From Streptomyces tailanensis (GTDB lineage Bacteria; Actinomycetota; Actinomycetes; Streptomycetales; Streptomycetaceae): a DNA stretch of 64,000 nt. The DNA lies in contig NZ_VTHJ01000046.1 of assembly GCF_008386495.1 (NCBI RefSeq), positions 1-64,000 of the forward strand, read 5' to 3'. Under the pieces are notes generated by a model. The model had not been told where the DNA came from and ran no database searches. It saw only the letters and a list, made by a program, of their open reading frames with translations. A program made the position numbers and the translations under genes. Shown here one piece after another: positions 1 through 10,897 of the stretch (its first letter is position 1; every line of letters starts with the position of its first letter).

Positions 1-95
1 ATATGCGGCTCCGCCGCGATGGGGGTCCCCCCGCTCGAGCGAAGCCGAGAGTGGGGGAGCGACCAGCCCCCACCCACCCGCAGCCGAAGGACGAC
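1..95. repeat. Streptomyces-type intergenic repeat, composite
   Basis: Two repeat modules lie downstream of the TetR gene. Positions 19-59 are a 41-bp imperfect palindromic module that is repeated without a mismatch at 26469-26509 and, inverted and slightly diverged, at 12339-12380. Positions 1-18 (a GCGGCTCCGCCGC hairpin) and about 66-85 (CCCCCACCCACCCGCAGCC) recur together at 60626-60677. The fold around GGGGGTCCCCCC and CTCGAGCGAAG suggests a REP-like or terminator role at gene ends. No coding sequence is visible. Confidence 0.75.
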
Positions 96-105
96 CCAAG
101 GCTCC

Positions 106-783
106 CTAACTCTTCCGGTGGCCGATAAGCCGCGGCTTCTGCTCCATGCCGTCCAACCCGTGCCACGCCAGGTTCACCAGATGCGCAGCCACCTCCGCCT
201 TCTTCGGCCGGCGGACGTCGAGCCACCACTGCCCGGTGAGGGCGACCATGCCGACCAGGGCCTGGGCGTACAGCGGCGCGAGCTTGGGGTCGAAACCCCG
301 GCTCTTGAACTCGCGGCCCAGGATGTCCTCCACCTGGGTGGCGATGTCGGAGATCAGGGACGCGAAGGAACCCGTCGACTGGGGGATGGGGGAGTCGCGG
401 ACCAGGATGCGGAAACCGTCCGTGTACTCCTCGATGAAGTCGAGGAGCGCGAAGGCGGCCTGCTCCAGCAGCTCGCGGGGGTGGCCAGCCGTCAGGGAGC
501 TGGTCACCATGTCCAGCAGGCGGCTCATCTCGCGGTCCACCACCACCGCGTACAGGCCCTCCTTGCCGCCGAAGTGCTCGTACACCACCGGCTTGGACAC
601 CCCGGCCTTCGCCGCGATCTCCTCCACCGACGTGGCCTCGAAGCCCTTCGCGGCGAAGAGGGCGCGGCCGACCTCCAGCAGCTGCGCTCGGCGCTCGGCG
701 CCCGTCATCCGGGTGCGGCGCGTACGCCGCGGCTTCTCGTTGCTCGGGGTACTGCTGGAGTCGGTCGCCACGGCGTCAATCAT
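106..783 (-). CDS. TetR-family transcriptional regulator, partner of the desaturase
   Basis: This 225-residue protein has a TetR N-terminal DNA-binding domain at about residues 27-75. The helix-turn-helix shows TSVEEIAAKAGVSKPVVYEHF, preceded by a basic arm (KPRRTRRTR). The C-terminal part is helical and should be the ligand-binding and dimer domain. Its start overlaps the desaturase stop by 4 nt (ATGA), so it is the second gene of a desaturase-regulator operon. By analogy with TetR regulators encoded beside desaturases, such as Pseudomonas DesT, it may sense acyl-CoA or membrane state and repress its own operon through the tandem palindromes at 1897-1923. That role is inferred. The family call is secure and the ligand is unknown. 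Confidence 0.9.
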   Translation of the reverse strand: MIDAVATDSSSTPSNEKPRRTRRTRMTGAERRAQLLEVGRALFAAKGFEATSVEEIAAKAGVSKPVVYEHFGGKEGLYAVVVDREMSRLLDMVTSSLTAGHPRELLEQAAFALLDFIEEYTDGFRILVRDSPIPQSTGSFASLISDIATQVEDILGREFKSRGFDPKLAPLYAQALVGMVALTGQWWLDVRRPKKAEVAAHLVNLAWHGLDGMEQKPRLIGHRKS

Positions 784-1811
784 GCCGCCTCGGCGGGTGC
801 CTTCCGGTGCCGGGAGGCGCCCTCATCGGTGTTCCGCCGGGAATCGATACGTGAGCGTGACGGCCAGCGCACGTCGTACGCCCAGCCGAGCTGCTCGAAC
901 CACCGGATGAGACGGGCCGAGGAGTCCAGCTGGCCGCGTTCGACGCCGTGCCGCGCGGACGTGGGGTCGGCGTGGTGGAGGTTGTGCCACGACTCACCGC
1001 ACGACAGCACGGCCAGCCACCACACGTTGCCCGAGCGGTCGCGGGACTTGAACGGGCGTTTGCCGACCGCGTGGCAGATCGAGTTGATCGACCAGGTGAC
1101 ATGGTGCAGCAGCGCCACCCGGACGAGCGAGCCCCAGAAGAACGCCGTGAACGCGCCCCACCAGGACATCGTCACCAGACCGCCGATCAGGGGAGGCAGG
1201 GCCAGGGAGAGCACCGTCCACAGGACGAACTGGCGGGAGATCGCCCGGAGCGTCGGATCCTTGATCAGATCCGGCGCGTACTTGTCCTGCGGGGTCTGCT
1301 CCTCGTCGAACATCCAGCCGATGTGTGCCCACCACAGGCCCTTCATCAGGGCCGGGAGGGTCTCGCCGAACCGCCACGGGGAGTGCGGGTCACCTTCCGC
1401 GTCGGAGAACTTGTGATGCTTGCGATGGTCGGCCACCCAGCGGACCAGCGGGCCCTCGACGGCCATCGACCCGGCGATCGCCAGCGCGATCTTCAGCGGA
1501 CGCCTGGCCTTGAACGAACCATGGGTGAAGTGCCGGTGGAAGCCGATCGTGATGCCGTGGCAGCCCAGGTAGTAGAAGAACACGAGCAGGCCGAGATCCA
1601 GCCAGCTCACCCCCCAGCCCCAGGCCAGCGGGACCGCCGCGATCAGCGCGAGGAACGGGACGATGATGAACAGGAGCAGCGCGAGCTGCTCGACGGAACG
1701 CTTCTGCTCGCCGCCCAGCGTCGCCGAGACGGTGGCGGCGCCGGTCGCTTCGGAGCCCCGGGAATCGGTCGGCTTCGGGGCGTCGTCGATCACATCGGAA
1801 CTTGGGGTCAT
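780..1811 (-). CDS. Membrane acyl-CoA/acyl-lipid desaturase
   Basis: This 343-residue integral membrane protein carries the three histidine boxes of fatty-acid delta-9 desaturases: HRHFTH at residues 92-97, HRKHH at 129-133 and HNLHH at 276-280. These ligate the di-iron centre that inserts a cis double bond using oxygen. Hydrophobic segments lie at about residues 44-66, 70-90 and 195-235. The first ~40 residues are polar and probably cytosolic. The ATG at 1811 has GGGGAC upstream. The gene leads an operon with the overlapping TetR gene. Its product should raise membrane unsaturation, for example during cold adaptation. Stearoyl-CoA 9-desaturase is the usual database name, but the exact substrate (CoA, ACP or phospholipid) cannot be read from sequence. 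Confidence 0.93.
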   Translation of the reverse strand: MTPSSDVIDDAPKPTDSRGSEATGAATVSATLGGEQKRSVEQLALLLFIIVPFLALIAAVPLAWGWGVSWLDLGLLVFFYYLGCHGITIGFHRHFTHGSFKARRPLKIALAIAGSMAVEGPLVRWVADHRKHHKFSDAEGDPHSPWRFGETLPALMKGLWWAHIGWMFDEEQTPQDKYAPDLIKDPTLRAISRQFVLWTVLSLALPPLIGGLVTMSWWGAFTAFFWGSLVRVALLHHVTWSINSICHAVGKRPFKSRDRSGNVWWLAVLSCGESWHNLHHADPTSARHGVERGQLDSSARLIRWFEQLGWAYDVRWPSRSRIDSRRNTDEGASRHRKAPAEAA

Positions 1812-1896
1812 GGGGCGTCCCCTGTGGGTTCGAGGGTGGAGAGAGGGGGGAAGTGCCTACGGCGACATCGTGCGGGACGTACCTGACGGCATCCCC

Positions 1897-1951
1897 TACG
1901 GTTCCGTAACCTACGGCATCGTAAGTATGTCAGCGCGCTGCACGGCGGCAA
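1897..1951 (-). promoter_or_regulatory. Promoter and tandem operators of the desaturase operon
   Basis: The 417-nt gap between desaturase and ppc holds two tandem 12-bp palindromes, TACGGTTCCGTA (1897-1908) and TACGGCATCGTA (1912-1923), with centres 15 bp apart. Just upstream on the minus strand are a plausible -10 CATACT (1924-1929) and -35 TTGCCG (1946-1951), 16 bp apart. The palindromes therefore cover the expected start point. This is a typical place for repression by the co-transcribed TetR protein. The rest of the gap must hold the ppc promoter, but no clear box is visible for it. Confidence 0.55.
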
Positions 1952-2228
1952 GAGAGCCAACCCCCGTCCGGCCGAGTCACCGGAGCGTCCGGCGAAGTCA
2001 CCGGACCCGGACCGGGCGGCCCACCTGGCACTCCGTGCCGCCAAGTGGACACCTAACGGCCTGTGCGTGCCACCGGCCACCTATCCTGGACTCGGTCGGA
2101 CAGCGCGGTCCGCTCTGAATCCTGCCCGGATGCCAGGCCCACCACGCGGGCCGAACCGCCGGGCACCACCCGTGCCCCGCCCGGGTTCCCCTCCCAGCCG
2201 AGCTTCAACACTGCAAGGAGCCGCACCT

Positions 2229-4961
<2,733 letters not shown>

Positions 4962-4974
4962 CCCCACACAGAAG

Positions 4975-5010
4975 CGGTGCCCCCATGGTCGTACGACCAT
5001 GGGGGCACCG
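4975..5010 (+). terminator. 36-nt perfect palindrome, bidirectional terminator
   Basis: Positions 4975-5010 are a perfect uninterrupted palindrome with arms beginning CGGTGCCCCCATGGTCGT. It lies 13 nt after the ppc stop and 24 nt from the stop of the convergent membrane-protein gene. It can fold on either strand, so it probably ends both transcripts. There is no U-tract, which is common in Streptomyces. Confidence 0.88.
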
Positions 5011-5034
5011 TTGTATCCGAAGAAGAGGCAGGGC

Positions 5035-5574
5035 TCAGAGGGCCACCCAAGCCGCCGTGATCAGCGCGATCCCCGCGCCGCCCAGCACCCACGCCGAACG
5101 CGTCATCCGCAGCCCGCCCGCCACCACCACCGAGGCGAGCAGCAGCGCACCGCCGAGCGGCACCCAGGCGTGCAACAGACCCGCCGGCCCCGTCCGCACG
5201 ACCTCACCACTGCCCGGCTTCACGACGACCGTGTACGTCTTGCCCGTCTCCACCGCCACGGTCTGCTCGATGTCGACCCGCTTCCGCGCCGTCGACCCCA
5301 CCGACACCGGCTCGTACGGCCCCCAGCAGGACTCCTCGCCACACCGCGAGACAGTCATCGTCCCCTGCTCACGCCCCTTGCTCAGCATCACGTGCTGGGC
5401 GCAGTCCCAGGAACCCCACACCCCCGCGATCAGGATCACCACGGCCACGGCACCCATCGCCACGAGCCGCCCGTACCGCAACGCGGACGCCGCGCCGCCG
5501 TCCTTGCGCGACGCACGGGCGCGTCGCGAACGCGGAGAGGTCTCGGTGGTCGTCGCAGGCATGGCGGGGATCAT
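5035..5574 (-). CDS. Small membrane protein of unknown function
   Basis: This 179-residue protein is not assigned to a named family. It has a basic cytosolic N-terminus (RSRRARASRK), a transmembrane helix at about residues 36-56, an extracytoplasmic part with three cysteines (WDCAQH, SRCGEESCW) suggesting a disulfide, and two closing hydrophobic helices at about 134-152 and 158-179. An alternative ATG at 5562 removes four residues. Neither start has a good Shine-Dalgarno sequence. It lies 89 nt downstream of pth on the same strand and may be read through from it. The cysteine-bearing external loop suggests envelope exposure. No function is proposed. Confidence 0.75.
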   Translation of the reverse strand: MIPAMPATTTETSPRSRRARASRKDGGAASALRYGRLVAMGAVAVVILIAGVWGSWDCAQHVMLSKGREQGTMTVSRCGEESCWGPYEPVSVGSTARKRVDIEQTVAVETGKTYTVVVKPGSGEVVRTGPAGLLHAWVPLGGALLLASVVVAGGLRMTRSAWVLGGAGIALITAAWVAL

Positions 5575-5663
5575 TGGCCATGGAACTGCGGTCGGTCAAC
5601 CGTCGCAGGCCAGCACGGGCGGCCGCCCGAAAACAGGACTTATCCGGATCGACAAGGATCGGC

Positions 5664-6260
5664 TCAGGAGTTGTACGTCCCCTGCGCCCGCTCCAGGCCA
5701 TCGATGACCAGACACTCCACCGCGTCCGCCGCCCGGTCCACGAAGTAGTCCAACTCCTTGCGCTCCGCGGAGGAGAAGTCCTTCAACACGAAGTCCGCCA
5801 CCTGCATACGACCTGGCGGCCGACCGATCCCGAACCGCACCCGGTGATAGTCCGACCCCATCGCCTTCGTCATCGACTTCAGCCCGTTGTGACCGTTGTC
5901 ACCACCGCCCAGCTTCAACCGCAACGTCCCGTAGTCGATGTCCAACTCGTCATGGATCGCCACGATGTTCGCCACCGGAACCTTGTAGAAGTCCCGCAAC
6001 GCGGTCACCGGACCACCCGACAGATTCATGAACGACATCGGCTTCACGAGAACCACCCGCCGGTTCCCCGGCCCCGGCGGACCGATCCGCCCCTCCACCA
6101 CTTGCGCCTGAGCCTTCCCGGCCCGCTTGAACCTCCCCCCGATCCGCTCGGCCAACAGATCAGCCACCATGAACCCCACGTTGTGCCGGTTCGCCGCGTA
6201 CTCGGGCCCGGGATTGCCGAGGCCGGCGATGAGCCAGGGCGCACTCGGATCGGTCGTCAC
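5664..6260 (-). CDS. pth: Peptidyl-tRNA hydrolase
   Basis: Pth releases tRNA from peptidyl-tRNAs that drop off ribosomes. The protein shows the family start GLGNPGPEYAANRHNVGF, with the catalytic His in NRHNVGF, and the conserved Asp in VAIHDELDIDYG. The GTG at 6260 is preferred because AAGGAG lies 8 nt before it. The ATG at 6266 has only a 2-nt spacing. The product is 198 residues, a normal length. A longer open frame extends toward rplY but is arginine-rich and non-homologous. The gene follows rplY by 79 nt, a gap that contains a hairpin at 6284-6315, so it is probably transcribed with the ribosomal protein gene with some attenuation. Confidence 0.96.
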   Translation of the reverse strand: MTTDPSAPWLIAGLGNPGPEYAANRHNVGFMVADLLAERIGGRFKRAGKAQAQVVEGRIGPPGPGNRRVVLVKPMSFMNLSGGPVTALRDFYKVPVANIVAIHDELDIDYGTLRLKLGGGDNGHNGLKSMTKAMGSDYHRVRFGIGRPPGRMQVADFVLKDFSSAERKELDYFVDRAADAVECLVIDGLERAQGTYNS

Positions 6261-6283
6261 GTGCATGTCTCCTTGATACGCGC

Positions 6284-6315
6284 CAGCCGCTGCCCCCTGA
6301 AGGGAACAGCGGCTG
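6284..6315 (-). terminator. Hairpin between rplY and pth
   Basis: Arms CAGCCGCTG (6284-6292) and CAGCGGCTG (6307-6315) enclose a 14-nt loop directly upstream of the pth ribosome-binding site. It may be a partial terminator or attenuator, or a processing site that sets the rplY:pth ratio. Confidence 0.6.
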
Positions 6316-6339
6316 ACGAACCGATGACAGAGCTGAGGA

Positions 6340-6933
6340 TCAGGCCTCGGCGGCCGCTTCGCCCTCCGCGGACTCCTCCGACGGCTCCTCCGCCTGGGCG
6401 GACAGGACCTGGAGGACGACGGCGTCGCCGTCGACGGCCAGCGTGGTGCCCTTCGGCAGGGTGATGTCCTTGGCGAGGACGGACGCACCGGCCTCCAGAC
6501 CTTCGACGGACACCGTGACGGACTCCGGGATGTGCGTGGCCTCGGCCTCGACCGGCAGCGCGTTCAGCACGTGCTCCAGCAGGTTGCCACCCGCCGCCAG
6601 CTCACCCTCGGTGTGCACGGGGATCTCGACGTTGACCTTCTCGCCCTTCTTCACGAGCAGCAGGTCGACGTGCTCCAGGAAACCCTTGATCGGGTCACGC
6701 TGCACGGACTTCGGGATCGCCAGCTGGGTGGCCTTGCCGTCGATGTCCAGCGAGATCAGGACGTTCGGCGTACGCAGGGCAAGAAGAAGGTCGTGACCCG
6801 GCAGCGTCAGGTGCACCGGGTCCGCACCGTGACCGTACAGAACACCGGGAACCTTGGCGTCACGACGGATACGACGGGCCGCACCCTTACCGAACTCGGT
6901 ACGCGTCGACGCGGCGAGCTTCACCTCGGACAT
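6340..6933 (-). CDS. rplY: 50S ribosomal protein L25, long (CTC/TL5) form
   Basis: L25 binds 5S rRNA in the large subunit. This 197-residue protein is the long form: an N-terminal 5S-binding barrel (about 1-95, SEVKLAASTRTEFGKGAARR and VPGVLYGHG) followed by the C-terminal TL5 domain (about 100-180) and an acidic Ala/Glu-rich tail. The ATG at 6933 is chosen because AGGAG sits 5 nt upstream. An in-frame ATG two codons earlier has no such site. It heads the rplY-pth unit. A strong hairpin at 7040-7095 separates it from prs upstream. Confidence 0.95.
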   Translation of the reverse strand: MSEVKLAASTRTEFGKGAARRIRRDAKVPGVLYGHGADPVHLTLPGHDLLLALRTPNVLISLDIDGKATQLAIPKSVQRDPIKGFLEHVDLLLVKKGEKVNVEIPVHTEGELAAGGNLLEHVLNALPVEAEATHIPESVTVSVEGLEAGASVLAKDITLPKGTTLAVDGDAVVLQVLSAQAEEPSEESAEGEAAAEA

Positions 6934-7039
6934 GATCACTCCTCGTAGAAAACTAGGGGGACAAGGTCACCCGGCCACACGAACGGCCTGCTACGAAGAG
7001 CGCGTCGATAACGGACCACCGCATCCGTCAGAAAACGGA

Positions 7040-7095
7040 GTACGGCCTCCCTCGCCGAGCAACTTCAGCAGTCTACTCGGAGGGGGAGGCCGTAC
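7040..7095 (-). terminator. Terminator between prs and rplY
   Basis: GTACGGCCTCCC (7040-7051) pairs perfectly with GGGAGGCCGTAC (7084-7095). The loop can form a further CCGAG/CTCGG stem. It lies 25 nt beyond the prs stop on the minus strand, so prs probably ends here and rplY uses its own promoter in the ~105 nt that follow. Confidence 0.82.
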
Positions 7096-7119
7096 CCAAA
7101 ACGATCTCTAACGCTCGCT

Positions 7120-8094
7120 CTACTGCTCGTCGAACAGGCTCGTCACCGAACCGTCCTCGAACACCTCACGCACCGCATTCGCGATCGTCGGCGCGATCGA
7201 GAGAACCGTGATCTTGTCCAGATCCAGCTCACCCGGGGTCGGGAGGGAGTTGGTGAACACGAACTCGCTGACCTTCGAGTTCTTCAGACGGTCGGCGGCC
7301 GGGCCGGACAGCACACCGTGCGTCGCCGTCACGATGACGTCCTCCGCACCGTGCGCGAACAGCGCGTCGGCGGCGGCACAGATCGTCCCACCCGTGTCGA
7401 CCATGTCGTCCACGAGGACACAGATACGACCCTTCACCTCACCCACGACCTCGTGCACGGTGACCTGGTTCGCCACATCCTTGTCACGCCGCTTGTGCAC
7501 GATCGCCAGCGGCGCGCCGAGCCGGTCGCACCAACGGTCCGCCACCCGCACCCGACCCGCGTCCGGAGACACCACCGTCAGCTTGCTCCGGTCCACCTTC
7601 TCACCCACGTAGTCCGCCAGCAGCGGCAGCGCGAACAGGTGGTCCACCGGACCGTCGAAGAAGCCCTGGATCTGATCCGTGTGCAGATCCACGGCCAGAA
7701 TCCGGTCCGCACCCGCCGTCTTCATCAGATCCGCGATCAGACGCGCCGAAATCGGTTCACGCCCACGGTGCTTCTTGTCCTGCCGCGCGTAACCGTAGAA
7801 CGGCACGATCACGGTGATGGAACGAGCCGACGCACGCTTCAACGCGTCGATCATGATCAACTGCTCCATGACCCACTGGTTGATCGGCGCCGTGTGGCTC
7901 TGAATCACAAAGCAGTCCGCACCACGAGCCGACTCCTCGTAACGGACGTAGATCTCCCCGTTCGCGAAGTCGAAGGCCTTCGTCGGGACAACCCCGACAC
8001 CCAACTGCTGGGCGACCTCCTGGGCAAGCTCGGGGTGGGCGCGGCCGGAGAAGAACATCATCTTCTTCTCGCCGGTCGTCTTGATCCCGGTCAC
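7120..8094 (-). CDS. prs: Ribose-phosphate pyrophosphokinase (PRPP synthetase)
   Basis: The enzyme makes PRPP from ribose-5-phosphate and ATP for purine, pyrimidine, His, Trp and NAD synthesis. The 324-residue sequence shows the class I signatures: FANGEIYVRY, the flexible-loop region FYGYARQDKKHRGREPIS, the DLHTDQIQGFF metal/ATP segment, and the PRPP-binding loop VLVDDMVDTGGTI. The start is the GTG at 8094, preceded by GAGGAG with 8-nt spacing. It sits 107 nt after glmU on the same strand, so co-transcription with glmU is likely. It appears intact. Confidence 0.97.
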   Translation of the reverse strand: MTGIKTTGEKKMMFFSGRAHPELAQEVAQQLGVGVVPTKAFDFANGEIYVRYEESARGADCFVIQSHTAPINQWVMEQLIMIDALKRASARSITVIVPFYGYARQDKKHRGREPISARLIADLMKTAGADRILAVDLHTDQIQGFFDGPVDHLFALPLLADYVGEKVDRSKLTVVSPDAGRVRVADRWCDRLGAPLAIVHKRRDKDVANQVTVHEVVGEVKGRICVLVDDMVDTGGTICAAADALFAHGAEDVIVTATHGVLSGPAADRLKNSKVSEFVFTNSLPTPGELDLDKITVLSIAPTIANAVREVFEDGSVTSLFDEQ

Positions 8095-8201
8095 AGCACT
8101 GTCTCCTCAGAGGTTTCTCAGCCGGGCGTACGGCAGCCGCTCAGCTGGGGTGCGGGTGTGCATTTATCACGGTACGCCGTCCCAGACGCACCTGTTTCCG
8201 G

Positions 8202-9650
8202 TCAGCTTTCGCTCTCCGCCTCCCGAGAAGCCACCTCGGCCGCCTTCGCCGCCGCGCTCCCCGGACGCTTACGAGCCACCCAACCCTCGATATTCCGCTG
8301 CTGGCCACGGGCCACGGCCAACGAACCGGGCGGCACATCCTTCGTGATCACGGACCCCGCCGCGCTGTACGCGCCGTCCCCGACCGTGACAGGCGCCACA
8401 AACATGTTGTCGCTGCCGGTCTTGCAGTGCGACCCCACGGTGGTGTGATGCTTCTGCTCACCGTCGTAGTTCACGAACACGCTCGCCGCACCGATGTTCG
8501 TGTACTCACCGATCGTCGCGTCACCGACGTAGGACAGGTGCGGCACCTTCGTCCCCTCGCCGATGTTCGCGTTCTTGGTCTCCACGTATGTACCGATCTT
8601 GGACTTCAGCCCGAGACGGGTACCGGGACGGAGGTACGCGTACGGCCCCACGGTCGCCTGCGGCCCGACCTCGGCACCGTCCGCGACCGTGTTGTCCACC
8701 CGCGCACCGGCCCCGACCCTCGTGTCCTTCAACCGGGAGTTCGGACCGACCTCCGCGCCCTCACCGAGGTGCGTGGCGCCGAGGAGCTGGGTGGCGGGAT
8801 GGACGACCGCGTCCTGCTCGAAGGTGACGGTCACATCCACCCAGGTGGTGGCCGGGTCGACGACGGTCACACCGGCCAGCATGGCCTCGGTCAGGAGCCG
8901 GTCATTGAGGATGCGACGGGCTTCCGCCAGCTGCACGCGGTTGTTGATACCGGCGATCTCACGGTGGTCGCCGGCCACCGAGGCACCGACCCGATGCCCG
9001 GCCTCCCTGAGGATCCCGAGGACGTCCGTCAGGTACTCCTCACCCTGGGAGTTGTCCGTCCTGACCTTCCCGAGCGCGTCCGCCAGCAGCTGACCGTCGA
9101 ACGCGAACACCCCCGAGTTGATCTCACGGATCGCGCGCTGCGACTCGGAGGCGTCCTTGTGCTCGACGATGGCGGTCACGGCACCGGAGGCGCCGTCGCG
9201 CACGATACGGCCGTAGCCAGTGGCGTCCGGGACCTCGGCGGTCAGCACGGTGACCGCGTTGCCGTCGGCGGCGTGGGTGGCGGCGAGGGCCTGGAGGGTG
9301 GCGCCGGTGAGGAGCGGGGTGTCGCCGCAGACGACCACGACCGTTCCGTCGACGGTGCCGCCCAGCTCTTCGAGGGCCATGCGCACGGCGTGCCCGGTGC
9401 CGTTCTGCTCCGCCTGGACCGCCGTACGGACGCCCGGGTCGATCTCGTTCAGATGCGCGGCGACCTTCTCGCGGGCGTGCCCCACGACCACGACGAGGTT
9501 CTCCGGGTCCAACTCGCGTGCGGCGGCGAGTACGTGGCCGACCAGCGAACGGCCACAAATGCTGTGCAGAACCTTCGGTGTGGCCGACTTCATACGGGTG
9601 CCCTCACCCGCTGCGAGTACGACGACGGCTGCCGGGCGGGTTGCGCTCAC
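8202..9650 (-). CDS. glmU: Bifunctional GlcNAc-1-P uridyltransferase / GlcN-1-P acetyltransferase
   Basis: GlmU makes UDP-GlcNAc for peptidoglycan. The N-terminal pyrophosphorylase half shows LAAGEGTRMKS (UTP binding) and GDTPLLT. The C-terminal half is a left-handed beta-helix of hexapeptide repeats with the acetyltransferase segment KNANIGEGTKVPHLSYVGD and the downstream FVNYDGEQKHHT. The GTG at 9650 gives 482 residues, with AAGGG about 8 nt upstream. A longer open frame runs through the tRNA gene and is rejected. A C-terminal Ala/Glu-rich tail is typical of actinobacterial GlmU. Transcription probably continues into prs. Upstream lies a terminator that insulates it from tRNA-Gln. Confidence 0.96.
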   Translation of the reverse strand: MSATRPAAVVVLAAGEGTRMKSATPKVLHSICGRSLVGHVLAAARELDPENLVVVVGHAREKVAAHLNEIDPGVRTAVQAEQNGTGHAVRMALEELGGTVDGTVVVVCGDTPLLTGATLQALAATHAADGNAVTVLTAEVPDATGYGRIVRDGASGAVTAIVEHKDASESQRAIREINSGVFAFDGQLLADALGKVRTDNSQGEEYLTDVLGILREAGHRVGASVAGDHREIAGINNRVQLAEARRILNDRLLTEAMLAGVTVVDPATTWVDVTVTFEQDAVVHPATQLLGATHLGEGAEVGPNSRLKDTRVGAGARVDNTVADGAEVGPQATVGPYAYLRPGTRLGLKSKIGTYVETKNANIGEGTKVPHLSYVGDATIGEYTNIGAASVFVNYDGEQKHHTTVGSHCKTGSDNMFVAPVTVGDGAYSAAGSVITKDVPPGSLAVARGQQRNIEGWVARKRPGSAAAKAAEVASREAESES

Positions 9651-9729
9651 GGGGATGCCCTTCGGCTGTGGATGGGTGGGGTGTGGACATCCGCAGGATA
9701 CCGGGGCGTTGTGAGGGGGAAATGTGAGC

Positions 9730-9762
9730 GGGTCCTGACCCGTCTGGCTTGGGTCAGGACCC
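9730..9762 (-). terminator. Terminator downstream of tRNA-Gln
   Basis: GGGTCCTGACCC and GGGTCAGGACCC form a perfect 12-bp stem with a 9-nt loop. It lies 13 nt beyond the 3' end of tRNA-Gln and 80 nt before the glmU start, ending the tRNA transcript. Confidence 0.85.
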
Positions 9763-9775
9763 GAACTGAGTAGAG

Positions 9776-9847
9776 CTCCCCCGCCAGGACTCGAACCCGG
9801 ACAGATGGCACCAAAAGCCACAGTGCTGCCAATTACACCACGGGGGA
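9776..9847 (-). tRNA. tRNA-Gln (anticodon UUG)
   Basis: The minus strand folds as a 72-nt cloverleaf. The acceptor stem is TCCCCCG/CGGGGGA with discriminator G. The anticodon arm is GTGGC-TTTTGGT-GCCAT with anticodon TTG at 9814-9812. The T-arm is CCGGG-TTCGAGT-CCTGG. The CCA end is not encoded. It lies 22 nt after the upstream HTH gene and is followed by a strong terminator. Confidence 0.95.
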
Positions 9848-9869
9848 ATAACTCGACCAAACCAGACAT

Positions 9870-10736
9870 TTAGTCCGGCCGTCGAGAGGCGCCTCCTACT
9901 ATGCCGTACCAGGCGCCTTCCATGCGACGGTATAGATCGGCGCTCTTGAGTACGTAGATGATCAGACAGCCGCGATATGCCTCCGAGGTGTTCTTGCGGT
10001 TTGTCTTCGGGTTGTGCTTCTTGAGGGTGGCCTTCTGGAATGCGGCGCGGTCGACGCCGACCAGTCCGGCCCAGAACTCTTCAGCGCCTGCCACGTCGGC
10101 CGACTCGTGGATGCTCACCCGAAAGCGCAGGCGCTCGCGCTCTACGCCAACTACGTCAAGCCAGCGCAGGAAGAAGCGGATGACGTTCGGGTCGCTGTTG
10201 ATGAAATGCAGCCTCTCGCGGCGGCTGTACGACTTGTCCTTGGCGCCTTCGGCCCAGTAGAGGGTCACCCCCGCCAGGAACACCTCTCGCTCGGTCAGGT
10301 CGCCGACTGCTTGCTGGGCGGCGGACTTCGCGTGCTGGCGCTCCTCCTCGCGGCGCTGCAGAGTGGCCTCCCAGCCCCTCCTCGCGATGGCTGAGGCTTC
10401 CTCGGGGGAACGCTTCCGTTCCGGCTTCGGCAGGTCCCGTACCCAGAGCGAGATCGAGCTCTTCGAGCAGCCCAGCTCTACCTGGATCTGGTCGTACGTC
10501 CAGCCCTGGAGGCGTAGCTCTCGTGCCCTGTGCCGCAGGTCGTCCTTGGCGTTCGGGCGCTTGGTCCACTCCGGTGGGGGCTCCCCTTCCAGGAGGCGGT
10601 TGAGGATGTCGTTGTTGTCGACGTGGAGCCGGTCGCGGATCTGGCGGCGGCTGAGGCCTGATCGGCGGAGGGCGACCGCCTGGTCGCGGAGGCCCTCGAA
10701 GTCGGCGTACTTGCCGTATGCGTGTGCCATGGGCAT
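9870..10736 (-). CDS. Helix-turn-helix protein with a LAGLIDADG-like C-terminal region, unknown role
   Basis: This protein of about 288 residues has two HTH-like segments near the N-terminus: ALRRSGLSRRQIRDRLHV, then ELRLQGWTYDQIQVELGCS, which resembles the resolvase or homeodomain-like HTH of recombinases. The C-terminal half has FLAGVTLYWAEGAK and INSDPNVIRFFLRWL. These recall the start of LAGLIDADG folds (a G-x-x-x-x-EG pattern) but without clear catalytic residues. The ATG at 10736 or 10730 is likely. A longer open frame upstream is low-complexity. It lies immediately upstream of tRNA-Gln on the same strand and diverges from the histidine kinase. A DNA-binding role is probable. A homing-endonuclease relationship is only a suggestion. 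Confidence 0.7.
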   Translation of the reverse strand: MPMAHAYGKYADFEGLRDQAVALRRSGLSRRQIRDRLHVDNNDILNRLLEGEPPPEWTKRPNAKDDLRHRARELRLQGWTYDQIQVELGCSKSSISLWVRDLPKPERKRSPEEASAIARRGWEATLQRREEERQHAKSAAQQAVGDLTEREVFLAGVTLYWAEGAKDKSYSRRERLHFINSDPNVIRFFLRWLDVVGVERERLRFRVSIHESADVAGAEEFWAGLVGVDRAAFQKATLKKHNPKTNRKNTSEAYRGCLIIYVLKSADLYRRMEGAWYGIVGGASRRPD

Positions 10737-10897
10737 ACCGTCCGGGCGGAATGGGGGGTTCCGGGGTCGAACGGTGGGCGATTCAACAGTTCGAGGGATA
10801 CCGGGTGGTTTCGCTTCTGTTCGAATGCGGGGTGTGGTGTAGGCCAGTACGGGAAACTCGCCGGAAAAGCGGGGGCGCACGAACGTAGGCTTGGGCT

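Noticed and set aside
5664..6488. A longer pth reading starting at 6488.
   Set aside because: The extra part overlaps the rplY gene in another frame and is arginine-rich; the GTG at 6260 has a proper ribosome-binding site.
9776..9847. tRNA-Gln as an integration site with flanking att repeats.
   Set aside because: No direct repeat of the tRNA 3' end and no integrase next to it are seen.
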